Positions 23,255 through 31,751 of a stretch of DNA of 64,000 nucleotides are shown one piece after another. Numbering within the stretch: the stretch's first letter is position 1; each line of letters starts with the position of its first letter. Both the position numbers and the translations under genes were made by a program. Below the pieces are notes generated by a model. That model was not told the DNA's origin, searched no databases, and saw only the letters and a list, made by a program, of their open reading frames with translations. The stretch is from the NCBI GenBank assembly GCA_958510825.1, contig OY294048.1:34747026-34811025 (forward strand), read 5' to 3'. The DNA comes from Brachypterus glaber (lineage: Eukaryota; Arthropoda; Insecta; Coleoptera; Kateretidae).

Positions 23255-24728
23255 TATGGGGGCCTAGATTGGGTAGTTGAAGGGAGCCAAAAGCCTGCAT
23301 GAAGCTGGCGAATTCTTGCATGAAGGTGTGGATTTTTGAAATTTGGGATTGATCAAAAATATTGGGGGGATTTGCGCTGGGACCTGGGGCCGCCTTGGGT
23401 TGTTGTGGGGTGGCGGCGTTAGTTGCCTTTTGGGCGTAGGAGATGCCCGGGGTGAATTTTTGGGTTGGGGGTATGACCCTTGTACGGGTTGGAGCGATGT
23501 TTGATGGGTGTTTGGGGCATTTATGATAGTTTGCCGTGTGGGGGCCCAGGCAGTTGGCGCATTTTGCGTCCGTGTGACGGGGTTTTTCACATTTTGTTGT
23601 GTGGTGGTCTTGTGCGCATTTTACGCATTTGGCCGGGGCGTTGCAATTGGCCTGGGAGTGGCCGAAGAGTTGGCATTTGTGACATTGCCTGAATTTGGGT
23701 TTATAGGTCTGGCTTTCGACCTTTATGACTAGGTGTAGAAGCCTAGTCTCTTTGAATATGGGGTGCTGTTGTCCTGTCACCTTGGGAAGGATGACTAGGA
23801 TCAGGGGCATGGGGGTCTTGTCTTTAGTACGCGTCATTCTCGCGACTGACGTGGGGAGGTAGCCACGCTCGATAAGAGCGGCTTGGACGTCTGCGACGTC
23901 TATCTGGGTGGGGATTCCCCGGATTACGGCGTGGATTGCCTTGTCCTCCGGGAGGGTAAAACTATGATATGGGATTTTTTCGGCATCTAAGTGCCTAGTG
24001 ACTTTGCGGAAGTCGTCACTGGTCTGTGTGCGAATTTGAACTCCTTCGGAGGTATTTTTCGCGTGGAGGATGTTAACTTTTTGCGAGTTGAAATGGCGGG
24101 ACAAAGCTAGCCATTTTTCAGGGGCTCGGATGATGATGGGGGGGATTTTGGGGGTTTTGTGGGCTTCCTGGTCGGGGGGGGTTCCTGGGCCAGTAGCTTG
24201 GATTTTTGGGTTTACAGGGGCCGTAACGGGGGGTTGGGGCCCTGATCCGGAGGGGTTAGCGACTTCTTCGGAAGCAGTCGCTTTACCGGGGGTTTTTTGG
24301 GTCTTAGCGGGTTTGTTTTCGTGGTCTGAATTCAATTTGTGTTTCCTTCTGCGCCGGTTTAGGCGCTTTCGCGGGGAGGCTATGGGGGACCGGGCTGCGT
24401 CCGAATCAGTCTCTACTACGGACATGTCCGTTTCGAATTGATCGGGGGCATCGGAGGGCTCTTGAGCGGGGGTTTTGTCTTTTTGGGCTAATAGTGTCCC
24501 TATTTGAGAGGAGAGGCGGGAAATTTCCTCTCGGAGTCCGCTTATGGTTTCGTTTGCGGTGGCTAATTGGGTCTGAAGGAATTCAAGCTGATCTTTATGT
24601 TGTTCAGCTTGGATTTTGTAGTGTTCTGCCTGGGCCTTAATTTGGTCTTGGAGGTAGACGGACATTTGTTGATTTGGGAAATTTGCCATGGTGGCGTCGC
24701 TGTTGGGTTTTACGGGGGTATCAGCCAT
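23247..24728 (-). CDS. LINE ORF1 (Gag-like nucleic-acid-binding protein), 493 aa
   Basis: The ORF1 product is expected to bind element RNA and form the ribonucleoprotein used in target-primed reverse transcription. It is intact: an ATG start (MADTPVKPNS) and 493 codons. Residues about 27-83 are rich in heptad-like Gln/Leu/Glu and likely form a coiled coil. A basic patch RKRLNRRRRKHK sits at about 120-131. A Pro/Thr-rich linker follows to about 200. A conserved region before the zinc knuckles (about 205-340, including IRGIPTQIDVADVQAAL) resembles the PRE_C2HC domain of jockey-type Gag proteins. Three CCHC knuckles follow: C349-C352-H357-C362, then C368-C371-H-C380, then C390-C393-H397-C404. 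ORF2 starts within its last codons. The domain order matches jockey-clade ORF1 proteins. Confidence 0.88.
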   Translation of the reverse strand: MADTPVKPNSDATMANFPNQQMSVYLQDQIKAQAEHYKIQAEQHKDQLEFLQTQLATANETISGLREEISRLSSQIGTLLAQKDKTPAQEPSDAPDQFETDMSVVETDSDAARSPIASPRKRLNRRRRKHKLNSDHENKPAKTQKTPGKATASEEVANPSGSGPQPPVTAPVNPKIQATGPGTPPDQEAHKTPKIPPIIIRAPEKWLALSRHFNSQKVNILHAKNTSEGVQIRTQTSDDFRKVTRHLDAEKIPYHSFTLPEDKAIHAVIRGIPTQIDVADVQAALIERGYLPTSVARMTRTKDKTPMPLILVILPKVTGQQHPIFKETRLLHLVIKVESQTYKPKFRQCHKCQLFGHSQANCNAPAKCVKCAQDHHTTKCEKPRHTDAKCANCLGPHTANYHKCPKHPSNIAPTRTRVIPPTQKFTPGISYAQKATNAATPQQPKAAPGPSANPPNIFDQSQISKIHTFMQEFASFMQAFGSLQLPNLGPHNV

Positions 24729-25010
24729 AGTGATTTTTGATTCGGGAGTAAAAATAGAAGTAGAGTTCTCGGGGGCCTGGGAGGCCCCGGGCGGGGGGGG
24801 GGGGTGTAGTGTTAAGCACTAATTGTTAGTGGTTGGGGTCTCAGGGAACCTTTAACACACCAAACCGCCAGCCTCAGCGGTTCGTGGGAATTGGCTTAAG
24901 TCCACAGTGTGAAAAGGGCTGCAGCACTTAGCAAGCAAGCTTACAAGTGAGCATATGTTAGTTAGAATAATTATATACCAAAATAATCTTACTCAATGGA
25001 AATCTGCTGG
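24729..25010 (-). other. Presumed 5' UTR of the jockey-type LINE
   Basis: GC-rich, with a C/G run at about 24790-24802. On the element strand it contains AAGCTTGCTTGCTAAGTGC and GCTGCAGCCC. Base composition falls back to AT-rich after about 24950, so the 5' end is near there. Jockey-type elements usually carry an internal promoter in the 5' UTR, but I cannot show one here. Confidence 0.5.
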
Positions 25011-25041
25011 GCGACGTCTGACCTCTTCACTGTCACTCTAA

Positions 25042-25241
25042 NNNNNNNNNNNNNNNNNNNNNNNNNNNNNNNNNNNNNNNNNNNNNNNNNNNNNNNNNNN
25101 NNNNNNNNNNNNNNNNNNNNNNNNNNNNNNNNNNNNNNNNNNNNNNNNNNNNNNNNNNNNNNNNNNNNNNNNNNNNNNNNNNNNNNNNNNNNNNNNNNNN
25201 NNNNNNNNNNNNNNNNNNNNNNNNNNNNNNNNNNNNNNNNN
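25042..25241. other. Assembly gap (200 N)
   Basis: An uncalled stretch of exactly 200 Ns, probably a placeholder of arbitrary size. It hides the 5' part of the second LINE and the junction between the two LINEs. Confidence 0.99.
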
Positions 25242-25257
25242 CAACCCCTGGTGGATA

Positions 25258-28257
25258 GTGTGTCTCTTTAAATTTCCAACAAACTTTAGTATAATTATTG
25301 TTTTTGTGTATTTTAAAGACACTTTTGATATCCTAGAGATGCTTAACATGTTCCAAGATACTTTAAATGAAATTGTTGAAAACTACTCTGACATTTTAAC
25401 ATGCTTATGTGGTGATTTTAACTGTAGGCTAGCCGACTTTGACACCCCAGAAAAATATCTATTTGATGAAACATGCCTTTTTGACTCTAGAAAGAGTATG
25501 GACAAAACCTATAACCCCAGGGGTGTCCAACTTTTTAATTTTATGTGTGAAAATTCTTTTATTTTGTTAAATGGCAGAACAAATTCAGATCTACCTGGTA
25601 GCATTACTTTTGCTGGCCCACAAGGCTGTAGCTCAATCGACCTTGCATGGGTACCCTCTAATAACCTCCAACAAATTGTTGACCTAGAGGTCATGAATTA
25701 TGTAATCACAAAATCGCCTCATTTTCCAGTTAAATTAAAAATTAAAAATCCCATGGTAAAGTACCAGGAACAAACTCTGCCAAATAAAATAACAATTTTG
25801 AAGTGGGACCCCACAAAAAAGCAACATTACCTAGATTCTATGGCATCCACTGAAATAACCTTTTCACATGATATTAATGAAACTTATGATAACATGATAT
25901 CCTGTATTACAAGCAATTCAAAAAATATTGGCCTCGAAAAAAGTTTATTGTATCCTAAAAAAGTTAACTCGAACAAACCATGGTTTGATCATGAATGTAT
26001 TGGTGTCAAAAAAGAACTTAAAATTAAACTTGACTTGGCAAAAACTAACATGTTTTTAAACCCATTTAAAACTGATTTTCTAAATAAAAAAAAGCAATAT
26101 GTAAAACTAATACATTTAAAAAAAAATGAACATGAAAAAAGCATACTTGAAAATCTAAGTAACGTTAAAGATAGCTCAACCTTTTGGAAAACCCTTAAAA
26201 AGTTCCGCCCGTCAAAACAAAGTAAAAATCTTGATATAGCTACATGGGAAGCATACTATACTTCCATTTTTAAACCTAAAATATGCGACAATACAATTTA
26301 CTTCGGTACATCAGACCCGTTCCTAGACGATATAATCACCGAAAATGAACTTCGATCAGCCCTTTTAAACTGTAAAAACAATAAAGCCCCAGGGAAAGAC
26401 AATATTTCCTATGAGTTCTTAAAAAACCTACCTGACAACTGGATCTCTTACCTGCTTGATTTATTTAATTTAATTCTTTCCACTGAAGCTTTACCCCATG
26501 CTTGGGCTGAAATAATTTTAACAATGATCCATAAAAAAGGACCAATTAACGATCCTACAAATTACCGCGGAATTGCACTTGCCAATTGCTCACTTAAATT
26601 ATTTTCTTCTATACTACTTAATCGTTTAACAATTTGGTGTGATGAAAACATAATCATACCAGAAAATCAATGTGGATTTCGCAAGAACCGTGGATGCCTT
26701 GACAATATATTCACTCTTCATAGCACAATTCAATTAAACCTTAGATTTAAAGGAAGTACTATCTACGCTATCTTTATCGACTTTAAAAGAGCCTTTGACT
26801 CCATTGATCATCGCCTTCTCTGGCGTAAGATGTATAATCAAGGTATTTCTCCAAAATTAATCAGAATTCTTATGAAACTCTATAACAACGCTTTTATAAA
26901 AGTTCGAGTATCCAATAAATTTACTAAAAACTTTGATATTCCCGAGGGTGTGCTTCAAGGTGAACCCTTTAGCGCACTGCTTTTCGCTATTTTTTTATCA
27001 GACATAGAATCTTTTCTAAGGTTAAACGGTTGCTCTGGACTGAACATTGACAACCTTATTGACATTCTTTTACTACTTTATGCTGATGACTTGGTCATTC
27101 TAGCTAGATCACAAACTGACCTTTGCAAAATACTGAAACTGCTTGAAAAATACTGTTTAATTAATAAATTAACTATTAACATAAAAAAAACTAAAATTGT
27201 AAGATTCAGTAAAGGAGGATTTCACTTTAAAAATAAATTTTTATTAAACAACGAACCCATTGAAAGTGTTAATCTCTATACGTATCTAGGTGTCCCGTTT
27301 TCCACATCTAACCAGTTCCTAGAAATGGCCAAATCATCTGTCGCTCGTGCCAAAACGGCTACAGGGGCTGTCATGTCACTTATGGCACACTCTAAGATCA
27401 ACTCATGGGATTCTAGGATTAAACTCTATAACTCTATAATATTAAGTACCCTCATGCATGCAGCCCCTGTATGGGCACTTAAATACCCTGATGTGCTTGA
27501 GAGGGCACAAGTATTTTTTTTCAAAAGATTGCTTTGTTTACCTTCCAATACACCTGACTATATAGTCAGATTGGAATCAGGATCCATACCCCTGGAATAT
27601 ACCGCTTTTAAACTTACATTATCATGGCTTATTAGAATACTTTCGATGGATAATAACCGTTACCCGAAAATCTGTTTCTTAAGACTAAAGCAGTTAAACC
27701 TACCAGATCGGTATAATTGCTTATCAAGTATAAAAAATATTTTCATCAAGATAAACCAACCTAATTTATGGGAAAACTTAACTCTTAAAGCCCTTAAACT
27801 TAATAAACAATATTTACTGGATCAATTTCATAATTACCTGTATAACTTAGATAAAGAAAAACTAAGCTCTAGTACCTTCTGCCCTTTATATAAGTCCTTA
27901 AAAACAAATTCTTCCCACTACCTTCACATGAAAACTCATATTAGTCTTATTCGAATCATAGCACAAGTAAGAACCTCTAATACGTGTTTTTTAAAATTCT
28001 ATTACTCCGGTAACTCTTACTCTATTAATCAAGAAGAAAAGTGCACCATTTGCAATAGATCTGAATTTGAGTCTCTACAACATATATTTTTTGATTGTCC
28101 GATTTATGAACCCCTCAGAAATCCATATTTACTTAGTCTGATAGATATGAATGGGCTTGTCTTTGCACTGAGTAACCTAAACCTCATTAAAATTAAACTG
28201 TTGTATTTTTTTGTAATTAATATTCTTAAACTGAGATCCTTTATCCTTAACGAATAA
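25258..28257 (+). CDS. LINE ORF2: endonuclease/reverse transcriptase, partial at the N-terminus
   Basis: An uninterrupted 999-codon frame; the called start is only the first possible start after the gap, not a true N-terminus. The endonuclease part keeps CGDFNC (about 51-56) and SSIDLAW (about 125-131), but the usual SDH motif reads SPH (about 153-155). RT motifs are NYRGIAL (about 435-441), FIDFKRAFDS (about 506-515), GVLQGEPFSALLF (about 564-576) and YADD (about 608-611). A C-terminal zinc motif C929-C932-H942-C947 (KCTICN ... QHIFFDCP) closes the protein. The open frame implies a young copy. The LINE clade was not determined. Confidence 0.9.
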   Translation: MCLFKFPTNFSIIIVFVYFKDTFDILEMLNMFQDTLNEIVENYSDILTCLCGDFNCRLADFDTPEKYLFDETCLFDSRKSMDKTYNPRGVQLFNFMCENSFILLNGRTNSDLPGSITFAGPQGCSSIDLAWVPSNNLQQIVDLEVMNYVITKSPHFPVKLKIKNPMVKYQEQTLPNKITILKWDPTKKQHYLDSMASTEITFSHDINETYDNMISCITSNSKNIGLEKSLLYPKKVNSNKPWFDHECIGVKKELKIKLDLAKTNMFLNPFKTDFLNKKKQYVKLIHLKKNEHEKSILENLSNVKDSSTFWKTLKKFRPSKQSKNLDIATWEAYYTSIFKPKICDNTIYFGTSDPFLDDIITENELRSALLNCKNNKAPGKDNISYEFLKNLPDNWISYLLDLFNLILSTEALPHAWAEIILTMIHKKGPINDPTNYRGIALANCSLKLFSSILLNRLTIWCDENIIIPENQCGFRKNRGCLDNIFTLHSTIQLNLRFKGSTIYAIFIDFKRAFDSIDHRLLWRKMYNQGISPKLIRILMKLYNNAFIKVRVSNKFTKNFDIPEGVLQGEPFSALLFAIFLSDIESFLRLNGCSGLNIDNLIDILLLLYADDLVILARSQTDLCKILKLLEKYCLINKLTINIKKTKIVRFSKGGFHFKNKFLLNNEPIESVNLYTYLGVPFSTSNQFLEMAKSSVARAKTATGAVMSLMAHSKINSWDSRIKLYNSIILSTLMHAAPVWALKYPDVLERAQVFFFKRLLCLPSNTPDYIVRLESGSIPLEYTAFKLTLSWLIRILSMDNNRYPKICFLRLKQLNLPDRYNCLSSIKNIFIKINQPNLWENLTLKALKLNKQYLLDQFHNYLYNLDKEKLSSSTFCPLYKSLKTNSSHYLHMKTHISLIRIIAQVRTSNTCFLKFYYSGNSYSINQEEKCTICNRSEFESLQHIFFDCPIYEPLRNPYLLSLIDMNGLVFALSNLNLIKIKLLYFFVINILKLRSFILNE

Positions 28258-28365
28258 AGGGCCTCAATTAATTAAGATTTGCTCAAAAAATTGTTATTTT
28301 ATTTTAATATTTTATGTTACTATGTAACAATTGTTATAAGATGTAAGTCTTGAGAAACAATAAAG

Positions 28366-28415
28366 TATATCTATCTATCTATCTATCTATCTATATATAT
28401 ATATATATATATTAT
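28366..28415 (+). repeat. (ATCT)n-(AT)n microsatellite, LINE 3' tail
   Basis: ATCT repeats directly after AATAAAGTATAT, followed by a TA run. Its position at the 3' end of the LINE suggests it is the element's simple-repeat tail. Confidence 0.9.
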
Positions 28416-28469
28416 ATTTTAATTTTATGTTGTTTATTTATGAGTTTTTAATTTAAATTTATTTATTAA

Positions 28470-28580
28470 AAATTCCGTAGCTCCCTTAGGGATCACTTCT
28501 GGACCAACCTTTATAGGAACTTTTTTTCATATTTTTGTATGAAGAATAATTTTTTTCTTGAGTTTTGGAACACCCTGTAT
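28470..28580. repeat. Dispersed repeat ending in AACACCCTGTAT
   Basis: Shares CTCCCTTAGGG, GGACCAACCTTTATAGGAA and ATATTTTTG.ATG blocks with 15912-16086 and, in inverse, with 47396-47545. Confidence 0.72.
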
Positions 28581-29504
28581 CTTCACGGCTTGCTTATATA
28601 TTATCTTTATTATTAAATCTACGAAAAACAAATTGCAAAAATTTGGGTTAGAATTTAAATGTGTTTGTATGTCAAGTTGAATGCAATCGTTTATTTTAAG
28701 ATTTCGTGGTCTACAGTTCTGCCCTGTTAATCAAGAAAGTCGTATCTGCATTTTTGTTTTTTTGAGAAAATCTCGGAGAAAATTGACTTTTTTATTTGGA
28801 ACGGCGGAAATTTCGCAGATATAACAATATGTACGACTTTTTTTATTGATACATTTAATACTAAAACTCTTATTAGAGTTTAAGTATGGTGCAAACATGC
28901 TAAGAAGTTAAAAACTAAGTTACGACCTTCTTGGATAGCACGGCAGAGTTCTAGTAGTAAAGGAAACAATATGGATTATTCAAATGGCGCCATAGCCAAA
29001 AATACTTTATATGCATTTTATACGTAATAAAATATGTATTATTTATAATATACAGGGTGACCCAACGAGAACTGTCTAAAACATCAAAGATCTATAAAGG
29101 TCAATGTGATTTATTGAGGAAGAAATTCATTTATAAAACGGTACCTAACTTTCTATCTCCCTCTCACCCCCAACTGCTCAAACTTTCAAATCATGTATGA
29201 AAACCCTCTTTTTTTAATATACCATTAAAAAAAGCCAACAAATATTTTTTAGTGGTACCAAACAAAAATTAAATCGGTTTGATTTAATTTTGGTGAAAAA
29301 AAATATTTACAAAAGACATATTGTTTTGAATTTATGTTTAGAACCTTCCACCGTGAACTTTCACCAACCACCATACCCTATGTATACATCCGGGATCCCG
29401 GAATCGGAAATCCCGGTTCTAAAGCAATTTTTTTGGTACCGGGATCTAACCTTCCAGTCCCAGGACAATTACTGTAAATATATGGTATATACTACATGTT
29501 TTTC
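28581..29504. other. No gene seen
   Basis: AT-rich. It contains an ATACAGGGTGACCCA motif at about 29050-29064, resembling the reverse complement of the CACCCTGTAT repeat ends. Confidence 0.4.
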
Positions 29505-30150
29505 GTATTATGACAAAGCCAAAAACTTCTTTAAGGGTTCTAATTTACCTAAAATTCGTAAAAAAATCTTTGAAATTATCTGTAATTTTTGTATAAGTGA
29601 AAAAATTAAAGGGCTTGATATCTTGTTTTTTTCCTTTTGAGCATGCGAAATTATTTGCCAAATTTTAAAATGATCAAAAGATTCTAACCCGTGACGAAAA
29701 TCCGCCAAAGTGGCCCCAACACTAAAATTTACGTCAAACGGCAAACAAATATTTTAAAAATGTATCAGATCGGACTGAATTTATTTTTATTTAATGCATT
29801 CTAATATTTATTTATAATATTAAATTGATTTTACTAATACAAAACGAGCTAATCGCCAAACAATAGATCCTAAATAACCGTATGACTCATTTATGGCATT
29901 TATGGGTGAAATTCGTAAATTTTATTGTTAGGGGCGACTTTGGCGGATTTTCGGCACGGGTTAGAATCTTTTAATCATTTTAGAATTCTGCGCATAATTT
30001 AGTATGCTTAAAAGGAAAAAATAATATTTCAAGGGCTTTAAATATTTCACTTATACAAAAATTACAGACAATTTTCAACGATTTCTTACTATTTATCAGT
30101 AATTTTAAGAATTTTAGGGGCCCAATTAGAACCGTTAGAGAAGTTTGATC
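29505..30150. repeat. Inverted repeat with arms of about 225 bp and a spacer of about 190 bp
   Basis: The left arm (about 29505-29735) contains AAGGGTTCTAATT, AATTACAGATAATTTC-complement, TTTTAAAATGATCAAAAGATTC, and AAAATCCGCCAAAGT. The right arm (about 29925-30150) contains ACTTTGGCGGATTTT, GAATCTTTTAATCATTTTAGA, AAATTACAGACAATTT and GGGCCCAATTAGAACC in mirrored order. It holds no protein. Confidence 0.75.
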
Positions 30151-31466
30151 ACTCTTATATTTTCAGAAATTTCTAGTTACACCTAAATGAAAATTTTAAG
30201 ATAATAAAAAAGGTCGGTCCACCCTAATAGGACAATAGTGGCGCCTTCGCCAAAATTGTAAATAAATTAGTATTTTAATAACATTTAGGTAGACTTGTTC
30301 GAAATGATTCGGTAAATCGCAACGAACTAACAACTCTTCTCTCTAGAATACGCATACCGTTAATATAAAGTATCGCCAACATCTCGGTTTGTTTGTAAAC
30401 AAATAGTAGGTATATTCAGGCCTGAACAATAACAATTACCAGTAACTGTTATTGTTGTCTCTGTTAGAACAAAGCTGTGCGAGTAAGACAGACAAATGTA
30501 TATGTTGGCTACGTTTTTGTCAGTTTTTACAAATGAAATGCCTATTCTATAGAGAATAGTTATTAGTTCGTTGGTAAATCGGTATCGGTTTTCTTTCGGT
30601 ATTCTTTTCTAAGTATAATTATTTTAATCTCGTGAGCGTGCTTTAGTTTTTATACTCTATGAAAATATGTTTTGTTTATAAATGATTTTTTTTTTCAAAA
30701 TTGTAAGAATATTTCTTTTTATCAAAATAATATTTTCTGAAAATTCGGTGTGTATCGGATATAGAATAGTTGCGCCCCCTATAACTATTTAATTAATTAA
30801 TTTTTGTATTAATACGATTCATCCTTGTGATAAAAGTAATCTTTTTCATGAAAAAAATACCTCACTCCGATTTTTTCTTCAGCTAGTTTCGATTTTTTTA
30901 AAAGTTTAAGATTTTCAACGTGGCAAAAACTTCTGCGATTTTTTAATTAAATTGAAGGGCTTTAGGTAAAAAAGCTAACACCTACATTTTTTATTTCTAT
31001 TTTGCGTTTTAGGAAAATCTTATTTAAATTAATTTACTCCAAGGCATTTAATAATACATCTGGTTACAAACGCACTTTTTAAATAAAAATTAAATTATCT
31101 ACTTAAAATAAATGATGTGGCTTAACTCTTTGTTATTAAGAGCCATTGAATTACTACTAAAGAAGTTAAGTAGTGGAGATAGATATAAAATTCACAACAA
31201 ATAAACACGTCAAAGGCCGACCATCATATCTGGTTTTAAATGATCTCAATACTTAAAATAAACAAAATTAAATTTTGGGAAAACTGTACGACAGATTTTT
31301 TAAAAACAGTAATTAGCATCCTGCGCAATCGATTCTAAGTTTTGTTTTCATTTTGCATGAAATAAAATCACATTTTTTAAAAATAAGACTTTTAGTTCTG
31401 GCAACTAACAAAAAACTTTTATTCATAAAAAAATATTTTGACTAACTATATATTATTTTGTTACAG
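30151..31466. other. Sequence upstream of the first identified transporter exon; no start exon seen
   Basis: AT-rich. It should be intron, because the exon at 31467 starts in the middle of a codon just after a TTACAG acceptor. I could not pick out an exon with an in-frame ATG and a matching donor here. The region around 30420-30600 holds short ACTGTTATTGTT palindromes only. Confidence 0.4.
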
Positions 31467-31751
31467 GAAACAATAATGCGTCCCCAAAAGATGGCGTTCA
31501 GTGGCGTGGCAATCGGCTCGGCAGTATCGGCAACGGTCAATGCAATGGATCCGGGGGTTGCGTCGGGGGCATTTACTCCGGGGGGGCCGCAGGGGACGGC
31601 GAAGCCGGGGGTGGCAATGGGCCTGAAGGCCCAGCCGCAGCAGGGCCGGACCAGCTGGAGGGGGCGGGCCCAACTGAGAATGACTCTATTCACCTCAAGA
31701 GACGGGTGGGACTCGTCAGTGGGGTGGCTTTAATTGTCGGAACCATGATTG
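31467..31751 (+). CDS. SLC7A9-like: Transporter exon A: Gly-rich N-terminus and start of TM1
   Basis: Acceptor TTACAG at 31461-31466, donor GTAAGT at 31752. It enters with the last two bases of a split codon and leaves with the first base of a Gly codon. The reading frame is open throughout and has no Met until VGTMIG in TM1, so the start codon is upstream. The cytosolic part is rich in Gly, Ala, Asn and Pro ([18 protein letters not shown]) and the DNA is GC-rich. The conserved part begins at [19 protein letters not shown]. Longer-looking frames in the other registers (31458-31733 plus, 31442-31693 minus) are shadows caused by the GC bias. Confidence 0.85.

Larger units (their letters stand above)
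20164..25010 (-). mobile_element. Jockey-type non-LTR retrotransposon, nearly complete
   Basis: On the minus strand the order is 5' UTR (about 24729-25010), ORF1 (24728-23247), ORF2 (23254-20508), 3' UTR (about 20507-20205) and a short (TGA)n-type tail at 20190-20202. The two ORFs overlap by 8 bases (ATGTCTAG), a common layout in two-ORF LINEs. The element is far more GC-rich than its surroundings. It lies immediately beside the outer end of the fold-back element. Only one frame-breaking change was found, in ORF2, so the insertion is young. Exact ends are approximate because no target-site duplication was identified. Confidence 0.87.
25242..28430 (+). mobile_element. Second non-LTR retrotransposon, 5' end lost in the gap
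   Basis: Plus-strand LINE comprising the ORF2-type frame (to 28257), a short 3' UTR and a tail of (ATCT)n passing into (TA)n at about 28366-28415. It is AT-rich and unrelated in sequence to the jockey-type element upstream. Any ORF1 and 5' UTR would lie in or before the gap, but no ORF1-like sequence is seen on the plus strand before 25042. Either the copy is 5'-truncated or the assembly joins two separate loci here. Confidence 0.85.

Noticed and set aside
21019..24441. Several plus-strand frames of 70-130 codons inside the jockey-type LINE
   Set aside because: Antisense shadows of ORF1 and ORF2, open because of the G-rich strand.
29390..29640. 116-codon plus frame with a CCGGGATCCCGG palindrome near its start
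   Set aside because: No domain, and its second half is part of the inverted repeat at 29505-30150.
31442..31733. Gly/Pro-rich frames starting MRPQKMAF (plus) and MNRVILSW (minus)
   Set aside because: They are other registers of transporter exon A. The correct register joins exon B as VGTMIG-SGIF with consistent phase.
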